Source: Anagrus nilaparvatae (taxonomy: Eukaryota; Arthropoda; Insecta; Hymenoptera; Mymaridae). Taken from it: a stretch of 64,000 nt of DNA. Where the stretch lies: contig JAKSXM010000007.1 of the NCBI GenBank assembly GCA_022575985.1, forward strand, positions 14,820,501-14,884,500, read 5' to 3'. The position numbers and the translations under genes are program-made. Of this stretch, positions 56,256 through 64,000 are shown one piece after another (within the stretch, counting starts at the first letter, position 1; every line of letters begins with the position of its first letter). The notes under the pieces are model-generated. The model worked only from the letters and a program-made list of their open reading frames with translations. It was not told where the DNA came from and made no database searches.

Positions 56256-59200
56256 CTAAAAAAAAAAAAGGATGTAATATTAGATGGACCTTCTTTTTTA
56301 CAGAAAAATTAATTAATTTTTTTATTCTCTTAGTAGGTACTTTTATTTGATTACATTTATTTTTAAAGATTTGATGTGTGAATTTGAACAAGTGCAGGAG
56401 TATCATCAAGAAAATCTTTATAATCTTAATAATTTGATTTACTTTTAAATTTAAGTATTTATTATATTTTTATCAAAACAAGTTGTTTATAATGGCATAA
56501 TCCACTTAAAATCATAAAAATTAATGACTTGAGCCCTTTTTTTTAACGTCTGAATATCAAAAATAGTTTTAGGGCTATTTTAATTTCAAAATTATTATTA
56601 TTTATGACAATTTCAAGGAAAAGATAATGATTAGTTTTTTTATGTTATTATACTTTATTAGGTAAAATAGGCTATTATGAAATTGTTTTTTTTTGTAACT
56701 CCACCTTCATATGTATAGCATGCCAACGAGTTTATGTGAATAAAATCAAAGAATATATATACGTAGTAATATATATTCTTTGATAAAATAGAGGTCTTTT
56801 ATTGAAGCGAGAAAAAATCTTGGTAATGTAAGATGTTGCAATAAAGTCATATTGATTTAGACGCACGTATTTTTCTATTCATTCAGCGCATGTGTTAAAG
56901 AGAGAAAGAATTATCGATGCAATAAGAATATAAAATAAATTTCTTTTAAAAATAAAAGTATCAAATAAATTTTTAAACAGAATGATTAATTTTAAAATCG
57001 AGTTACAACTAAATTTTTTTTAAAAATAAGAGTATCAAATAAATTTTTTTCTTTTTTTAAGCATTATACTTATTAGTCATGGTCGTAAATGAAATACACA
57101 TAAAGATGTCGTTACAAAAAATATCGATTGTAACGCGTTACTATAGAACGCTGACGCTGACGCGTTCTGTCTTTCGTTTTTTTATCTTTCCTCTCAACCA
57201 TGCCTCTATCAGCATACAACAGTAACTAGTTACAATAAATACTATATTGCTTGAGGAACGGTAGTACCAATAATTTGGTAGCGTTTTTTTATTTATGTGA
57301 AGGTGAAAATTGTTATTAAGTCGAATGAGACAACAATTTTTATTACACTTACTCTATCGACGATGCTAAATAAAAGACGTTTTCTGATGATAAGTCGAAA
57401 TTGCAACCATTTGTACTAATCGGTAATGGCGTTACTGGTACTTTATGTCCATAACCTGCATATAAGCAAGTAAATATGGCAGTCATCATTCCAATAATAG
57501 CACCAATTTCATTGCTGTTTTCAAAGAATAAACCAAGGGTATAAGTACCTAATATTGGCCCAGATATTGAACCAAATATCGAAATTGTTGCAACGATTAA
57601 ACTTTCGAAATGACCAGCCAAAAATGCTACACCCATAATGACTAAACCGTTGATTGTGGACATAATTTTTCCATACAAGGTTGCTTTGTTTGCAGGAAAT
57701 GCCTTACCAAATTTTGTATGCAATGGCTTCAGGTAATCCTCGAGAAATAAAGCTGCTAAAGAATTCAGCATTGCAGAAACGGTGCTTAAACTAGCACAAA
57801 ATACACCAGCTACAAAAAGACCAGCAATTCCTGGATAAGCTGACATTTCTGTTGCCACAAAATAAGGTAGAATTTTGTCATAAGACGATATTAGCCCGGC
57901 TGTTTTTGGATCACAGTCTTTATAAACTGCATAAAGTACCAATCCAAAACATGCAGTTAATGCGCCAATAGCCACTGTCAAAACTGTGCATATACATAAA
58001 TCTCGACTTATTTGACGAGGGTACTTAATAGCCTTGAATCTTTCTACTTTTACTTGATTAACACCATACAATGAAAGAAATGTAAAAAATGATCCTATGA
58101 ATGAACTAAACCATTTGTGTGGAATTGTTGGACGCTTTAAACTGTAATAAAATAATAAATAAAGTTTAAATTAAAAATAAATTTAAAAAAAGAAAATTGC
58201 TGCATTGTAAAAAAAATGCTTTTTGTTAGGCTGATATATATATTATATTATATATTAATATATTAATATATTAAACATATTAATATATTAATACTTTCAA
58301 AATTAATTTAGGTATTTTATAAGTTAGAATTTGACTAATACAATGATAAACAAACGTGTAAATATTACTGTATGTTCTAGAAAAATTTACTGTTTTAGCA
58401 TGTAATCGGGCACCATGCAAATCTAAAATACAAAAATAAGCTTTTAGCTTAAATTTTACTAGGCAAATTAGGATAGTAGAGAAGTGGTCCATTATATATT
58501 CAGTTTACTACTGTAAAAGCTTCGTTCATTTGAAATAATTTAAAACAAGTTTCGAGGTCTCTAGAGATCTCCAAACAATTCGTCGGGGGGATTGTTTTTT
58601 TTATTTTCTTTCAAAAAAGCCTATTCGTTCTTATTTCATCAAATCGTTCTTAATTAAAGTTCAAATTTTGTTTTATGTTATAAAATACTAAACATTAATA
58701 ATTCAAAATGTAAAAAAGAAATTTTTTCCAGCATTGTAAAATCTAAGAATCATTACGTCAAGGTATAATGCTATCAATTAACAACTTATATATTTAGAAG
58801 AACTTACTCCAAAAAAACCAGACGGTTTCCTTCTCTTGACAATTTCCAAACACTTAATAATCCACCATCTATATGATTGTGGGCAAATAATACTGCTATT
58901 AATATCGATACAAACATCAATACGCCTTGAAGTAAATCAGGAACTAATACTTCTTTTATGCCAGTAATTGCTGAGTAAAATATGCAAATTATTCCGAGTA
59001 TTAATATGCTTTTGTAACTTGATAAGCCAGTTGTTGCTTCGATTGCTAATGATGGTACGAATAAAACAACACCAGTGACAAAGGTTAATTGAAAGTAATT
59101 GGCCATGCTAGTTGCTAGTCGAGCTCTAACACCAAATCTTTTCTTCAAGTACTGAAAATTGAGTAAAATATTATTGCTGTAATTTCGGGGTAATCATATC

Positions 59201-60039
59201 TATTTGTTCAACAAGAGATAAAAGTGGTAAATGTAAATTTTTTTTACGAGTTTGACGAGATTGGTCGCGAGGTCTGAAAATGTCTAAAAAATTTTTATTC
59301 TCTAAATATTTTTACAGAGCGCCCAATCAAGTCGACGAGTAAAAAGATTTACTTTTATTTCATGTTTTACACATAATTTTTTATTTTGAGATATAAATTG
59401 CTTGACTTGATGCAAAAGTAAAAATAATATGATTAAAATAATATGTATAATTTACATATATCTTAATATATAGTATATTAATAAAGAATACTTTGCGCGA
59501 TTTATTCGTGATTTTCTCTCTTTAATATTTAGAGCATATGATAATCAAAAATCTCTTTCCACGTATGTCTGTGTCGATGGCTGAGTGATCATTGGATTTG
59601 TAATCGGCAGATGATCGGTTCGAACCCCGCTAAAGATACTGTTTTCTTTTTTACAAGAAATATTTATTTTTAAATTACAAAAAAAAAAATATGCTAAAAC
59701 ATATTACTATCTTCCCAAGAAAAAAAAGAGAAAATAAGTGGGATTTTTAAGTATAGTTTGGAGGGCAGAAAGTCAAGCATATTAATATCATGAAATAAAA
59801 AATAATTTTTTTACCTCATAAAGATTGCGTTTCTCGAATTGAAACATTACTGGTATATAATAATCAGTAATAAAAAGTGGTGAAATCAAAAAACCAATGA
59901 GATACGCCACAACAAATGTTGTACCATTCGCATAAGTTTCTCCACTAATACCAATCAATATTATTGCTGATACTAATGAGAACATTATTGCTAAACCAAT
60001 TGGAACAGTTTCCAATGATTTATTGGCTGAGAAATATTC
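55979..60039 (-). CDS. SLC5-family symporter, copy 2 (paralogue, first exon not found)
   Basis: Tandem paralogue upstream of copy 1 in the same orientation. Exons on the minus strand: 59815-60039, 58808-59151, 57353-58141 and 55979-56255, joining in frame for about 544 residues. Same order of features as copy 1: EYFSANKSLETVPIGLAI, GISGETYANG, YLKKRFGVRAR, SLYGVNQVKVERF, PGIAGLFVAGVFCASLSTVS. The family motif is changed (TGIKEVLVPDLLQG, where copy 1 has GGMKAVLVTDILQG). The intron between copy 1 exons five and six is absent. The tail ends in NNPENNPENN-type repeats. The exon for the first helix is not found between 60040 and 64000, so it is either further upstream or lost. A transporter with altered activity or an incipient pseudogene is possible. 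No stop interrupts it. Confidence 0.8.
57353..58141 (-). CDS. SLC5 copy 2, fused exon
   Basis: Corresponds to exons five and six of copy 1 without the intron. The junction region reads FKAIKYPRQISRDLCIC against FKTVK and TIGEARRALYIS in copy 1, the same length but diverged around the old intron. Donor GTAAGT, phase 2. Confidence 0.85.
58235..58300. repeat. AT microsatellite (ATATTA/TTAATATA)n
   Basis: Simple repeat of ATATTAATATATTAATAT type within the intron of SLC5 copy 2. Confidence 0.85.
58808..59151 (-). CDS. SLC5 copy 2, second recognised exon
   Basis: Same length (344 nt) and phases as the copy 1 exon at 48132-48475. Carries the altered motif TGIKEVLVPDLLQG. Confidence 0.85.
59576..59642 (+). 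repeat. tRNA-like sequence (SINE head or tRNA pseudogene)
   Basis: An A-box-like TGGCTGAGTGATCA and B-box GGTTCGAACCC 40 bp apart, ending CGCTAAAGATACT before a T-rich run. No clean acceptor stem can be drawn, so a functional tRNA is unlikely. Lies in the first visible intron of SLC5 copy 2. Confidence 0.4.
59815..60039 (-). CDS. SLC5 copy 2, first recognised exon
   Basis: 75 codons, phase 0, one codon longer than copy 1. Acceptor TTTATAG before GAATATTTC. Encodes EYFSANKSLETVPIGLAIMF and FISPLFITDYYIPVMFQF-like helices. Confidence 0.85.
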
Positions 60040-61150
60040 CTATAAATGCATAAAAGAAAATTATTATTATTTTTATTATTTTCAGATTTCAGATCTAGTC
60101 AAATATTATTTTTTTTTAAATTAACTCTTTATTGTGAGTTTTACTTTAATTAAAAAGTCATATGGATAGAAATTTCAATTAATTGTTTTGATTAGTTAAA
60201 AAAAAAAAACAAATTTCAATAGCGAGACACACCTAAGGGTGCTTTTGGATGAGCTTCTTATGCTTCTTAGCGCTAAAATTTGAATTTAATTTGAAATAAA
60301 AATATTTTTAATATTAAAGAAAATTATTTGATTTTTGAGCTAACAGTTATTTCCTTCATCTTTTTTTTGTAAAAATTCATAAAATTAAAATATTAAAAAA
60401 TGTTTTTTTGCAATGAGTGACCTTAAAACAACAATAAAAACTTAAGTTTTTATTTTTAATGACAAATAAAATCTTTTATTTACAATTACTTCAATAACCT
60501 AACTTTCTGCTATTCTGATAATTATGTTAAAACTTATAAAAAAAAATAATTTTAATGATTTATTTGATGAATTGCTAACTTAAAATTAAATAATAAATAT
60601 TTTTTCGTGTTAGAATTAGGAAAATTAGAAAAGTTAAATGAAATTACTTTAAATTTAAACGCTAAAAAGCATAAGAAGTAAGAAGCATAAAAAGCCCATC
60701 CATAAATGCACCCTAACCTAGCTAGTCCTTGAACCTTTGAAAATAAACTTTGATTCTTATTTTGTGTTAAAAAAAAAGAGTAAAAATTATTAAAAAATGG
60801 CATTTTTTCTTGAAAGAATTTAAAATTAAAAACATATAAACAATTTTTAATTTTTTCCTGCATTTTGTATACATTTTTTCCTGGCTGTAATTAATATTTT
60901 ATCCCAAGAGAGATTAAAAAAGTGTAATCTAGAGTTTGCAATTTGGCAGTTTCTTAAATTATTAAGATTTTTATTCACGTAATAATAAGAAAATACATTT
61001 TCACATTCGCTGTTCTGCGATTGAATGCTACGTTGCGCAGTAAGTTTTTGATATGAGGAATTGACTTCTGCGCAAAGCAACGTTCAATTGCTGACGACAA
61101 TCGCTCAATTGTAGAAAGACCCTTATAGTCGGGTTTCCCTTGTGAACCCA
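60040..61150. other. Sequence upstream of SLC5 copy 2
   Basis: AT-rich. The first 70 bp align with copy 1 intron sequence, then similarity stops. Two minus-strand open frames (60552-60863 and 60847-61080) show no domain. No counterpart of the copy 1 first helix exon is visible. Confidence 0.45.
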
Positions 61151-61156
61151 CCCATC

Positions 61157-63000
61157 GATTCTACGAAACCGGATGAACGCAGCTGAAACCAAGTGAAATC
61201 TTCTTAGGAAGACCTCAGGAAAAAGTACTGGAAAAAAAAAATTTCCGCAATTTAAATGGGGTGAAAATACCCCTAATTCCCCCCACCCCAATTTACTTAA
61301 AAAATTAAAAATAACCTTTTTTGCAATTTTGAAGGGACCTAGTAGGTATTTTGGATCGCTAATTCCGAATCTGACGTCAAAAATCAAGTTACACGAGTGT
61401 AACACCCTTATTTTAACCCTTTTAACCCTTAAAAGTCAATATTTCTTAAAAACCAAATTTTTAAAATTTTTATTAGATCTAGTAGGTATTTTGGGCCGCT
61501 AAATCCGAATCTAGCATCAAAAATCAAGTTAGAGGAGTGTAACACCCTTATTCCTTTCAACCCTTAAAATTCAATATTTTTTGAAAATCGTTTTCATTTT
61601 AATTTTTACTGCAGCTAGTAGGTATTTAGGGCTGCTAAATCCGAATCTAACGTCAAAAATCAAGTTAGAGGAGTTTTAACTTATAACTTATAACATTCTT
61701 AAGTAACACCCTTATTATAACCCTTTCAACCCTTAAAATTCAATATTTCTTAAAAACCGAATTTTTAAAATTTTTATTAGATCTAGTAGGTATTTTGGAT
61801 CGCTAAATCCGAATCTGGCATAAAAAATCAAGTTAGAGGAGTGTAACACCCTTATTCCTTTCAACCCTTAAATTTCAATATTTCTTAAGAACCGAATTTT
61901 TTTAATTTTTATTAGATCTAGTAGGTATTTTGAGCCGCTAAATCCGAATCTGGCATCAAAAATCAAGTTAGAGGAGTGTAAAACCCTTTTTTTTACCCTT
62001 TCAACCCTTCAAATTTTACATTTGGTAATAAACGATTTTTTTAAATTTTTATTACGAAATTAGGTATTTTAGATATAGAATTGTAAGGAATTTAAATATT
62101 TGTATTATAAATAATGGAGAATGTTTAAGGGAAAATAAAACATGTATGGATTTTTACAATTTTTGGTTTTTTTTCTAGAATTTTTTAAACTAATTTTAAA
62201 ATTAAAAGTTTTATAAGAAGATATTTTTTAATAAAACCTCATAAAAACCCTTTGGTTGATCCCATGTTTTTGGTGTAACTGCTCCTTTCAAACGCCGTAA
62301 ACCGCAATTTTTTATCTTTCTTTATTTCATTCCTATAACCAATTAATCAAATACTAATTTTTAGCTAAAAATGACCTCTTTTAAAATTTCTGCCAAATTT
62401 TAAATTTCTGATGAAAATGGATTTTACTCGTCTCAACTTCTTCAGTCGTTTTTAAGAAATGGCTCTTCAAATTTAACATTAAAATAAACTTTTTTAAAAA
62501 ATCATAAAACTGGGACTGCGAATTCAAATTATCATATCTGCATAACATAAAATTTAAAAAATTCGGTTCTTAAGAAATATTGAAATTTAAGGGTTGAAAG
62601 ATTTAAAATAAGGGTGTTACACTCGTCTAACTTGATTTTTGATGCCAGATTCGGATTTAGCGGCCCAAAATACCTATTACATCTAATAAAAATTTAAAAA
62701 ATTGGGTTTTTAAGAAATATTGAATTTTAAGGGTTGAAAGGGTTAAAATAAGGGTGTTACACTCCTCTAACTTGATTTTTGACGTCAGATTCGGATTTAG
62801 CGACCCAAAATACCTACTAGATCCCTTTAAAATTGCAAAAAAGGTTATTTTTAATTTTTTAGGTAAATTGGGGGGGAAAATTGGGGGTATTTTCACCCCA
62901 TTTAAATTGCGGAAATTTTTTTTTCCAGTACCTTTTCGTGAGGTCTTCCTGAGAAGATTTTACTTGGTTTCAGCTGCGTCCATGGGGTTTCGTAAAAATC
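61157..63000. mobile_element. Foldback element with satellite-like units of about 140 bp
   Basis: Outer inverted ends ACGAAACC...GCAGCTGAAACCAAGTGAAA (left) and TTTTACTTGGTTTCAGCTGC...GGTTTCGT (right). The left arm has five tandem units starting near 61339, 61479, 61615, 61783 and 61918, each with CTAGTAGGTATTTTGG, CGCTAAATCCGAATCT and CAAGTTAGAGGAGTGTAACA. The right arm has about two units in reverse (62580-62830). Open frames on the two arms (61028-61405 minus, 62754-63047 plus) are mirror copies of the repeat, not genes. Confidence 0.75.
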
Positions 63001-63599
63001 TCAGCTTTGACCTTTTTTTTTACTCAGGAGCCTTGACTATTAAGTAGGGCCAAATTTCCTGCCGCAGAAAAATTATAAGATCAATATTTTTAGTTTGGGA
63101 TACAAAGTACTTTGTGCTTATTTTATACTTATATAAATATTATAGTCTACTAAAAAAAATTTTTTTCAGCTTGAAGTAAAAATAAAATTGAAATCAATTT
63201 TTTCAGTTTTCAATATTCTATGAAACTAAGCATTTTAAAAATTGTAAAAATAGAATAAATTATAAACAGCAAACATAAAGTAGCCTGTAAAATTGGTCAT
63301 GAGTGGGTTCTGTTTATGCCTGTTCGTAAACCCATATGCATTTTTTAGTAGTTGCAAGCTAATTTTTTTTTTTGGATAAGCTTATTTTAAGGAGGCTCTT
63401 TAGTGAAAAATTATAAATCGTGATACATAAGGGTGAATAAAGCGAAATCCCTCGATTCGAATGGTATAGAGCATATGTTCAATAGCCGTGCGAAATTGTG
63501 AAATATTAGCGAAAAAAGTCACAAAATTTTAACACTACTACTCTTTTGAGAGAAATTCCGGAAGTTGCTTTTTAATCTCTTAAAACAAAACATTTTAAT

Positions 63600-63900
63600 A
63601 CCTGATTAATTTGAGTATAAAATTTAATGCCCAAGAAAATTACTGATGACCCTCTCAATGGTAGCCTTTTAGTATTAACATGGAACATGTTTATAGGGAG
63701 GGGGTACTTCAGAACTTGAAAAATTAAGGGGGTGGTCAAATTTGTCCTATTTAAAGGGGGGGAGTCAAATGAGACTTAGAATTATTAGGAGACTTTGAAA
63801 AATCTGGGCTTATGGACTTAGAATAATATCGATTTAGGGCTTGGAATAATATCGATTAAGGGACTTATAAGAGAAAATAAGAATTTCACATGCCCCCTTC
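63600..63900. repeat. Copy of the central part of the 29878-31822 foldback family
   Basis: Reads, in inverse orientation to 30500-30710, TTAACATGGAACATGTTTAT, AGGGAGGGGG, and repeated GGGACTTATAAG/AATAATATCGATT phrases. The rest of the right end (63000-63600, 63900-64000) is AT-rich with nothing recognised. Confidence 0.55.
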
Positions 63901-64000
63901 CCCTTTGTAAGATCTTACTCAAACATTTTATTATTTTATGAGTCCGTTCACTTTATAATTTAAAAAAATAAATTAAAAACAATAAATTTTTTTTTTAAAT

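Noticed and set aside
61028..63047. Two related open frames of about 100-125 codons on opposite strands
   Set aside because: They are mirror copies from inverted-repeat arms, and the shared peptide follows the satellite unit. Palindromy explains them without coding.

Overview
This is eukaryotic nuclear DNA, very AT-rich, with spliced genes, long introns and many insect-type transposable elements. The gene content fits an insect, and the dense mix of small inverted-repeat elements suggests a hymenopteran such as a parasitoid wasp. The order is inference. No bacterial features (operons, ribosome binding sites) are present.

Plus strand, 1 to about 37.2 kb: a tandem array of alternative 3' terminal exons of a longitudinals lacking (lola)-type BTB zinc-finger transcription factor gene. 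The constitutive BTB exons lie upstream, outside the window. Almost every terminal exon has a splice acceptor in the same phase: its first two bases complete a codon that starts with G in the shared upstream exon. Most then encode a C2HC finger, a C2H2 finger and a short tail before the stop. I count eight exons that look intact (1-174 is cut by the window edge), two with only one good finger, three clear pseudo-exons and an inverted, truncated duplicate at 42.3-42.5 kb. One unusual alternative end (25044-26421) is built from three phase-matched exons. It carries a retroviral-type integrase HHCC zinc-binding domain, as in KRAB-A domain-containing protein 2-like and Ginger-like proteins, instead of C2H2 fingers.

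4.1-19.9 kb is a transposon block inside a lola intron: a Ty1/copia element (4186-13432, minus strand, LTRs, 5-bp target duplication) inserted into an older copia element. A 5'-truncated Ty3/gypsy element sits inside the younger copia, whose pol also contains a second copy of gag. A BEL/Pao remnant with direct terminal repeats and a terminal-inverted-repeat element follow.

27-43 kb holds a large inverted duplication (27.36-28.98 kb against 37.87-42.53 kb). One arm is interrupted by a 2.6-kb foldback element whose spacer encodes a SWIM-type zinc finger. Other foldback elements and MITEs are interspersed.

Minus strand, 44.4-50.2 kb and 56.0-60.0 kb: two tandem head-to-tail paralogues of an SLC5-family sodium/solute symporter (putative sodium-dependent multivitamin or sodium-coupled monocarboxylate transporter). 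Copy 1 can be traced end to end (about 573 aa). Copy 2 lacks its first coding exon in this window, has lost one intron, and has substitutions in a family motif. They are convergent with lola. The two copies serve as paralogous empty sites that date and delimit foldback insertions (43633-44108 with TTAA; 51228-52992 with TTA). The right end (61-64 kb) holds another foldback with satellite-like units.
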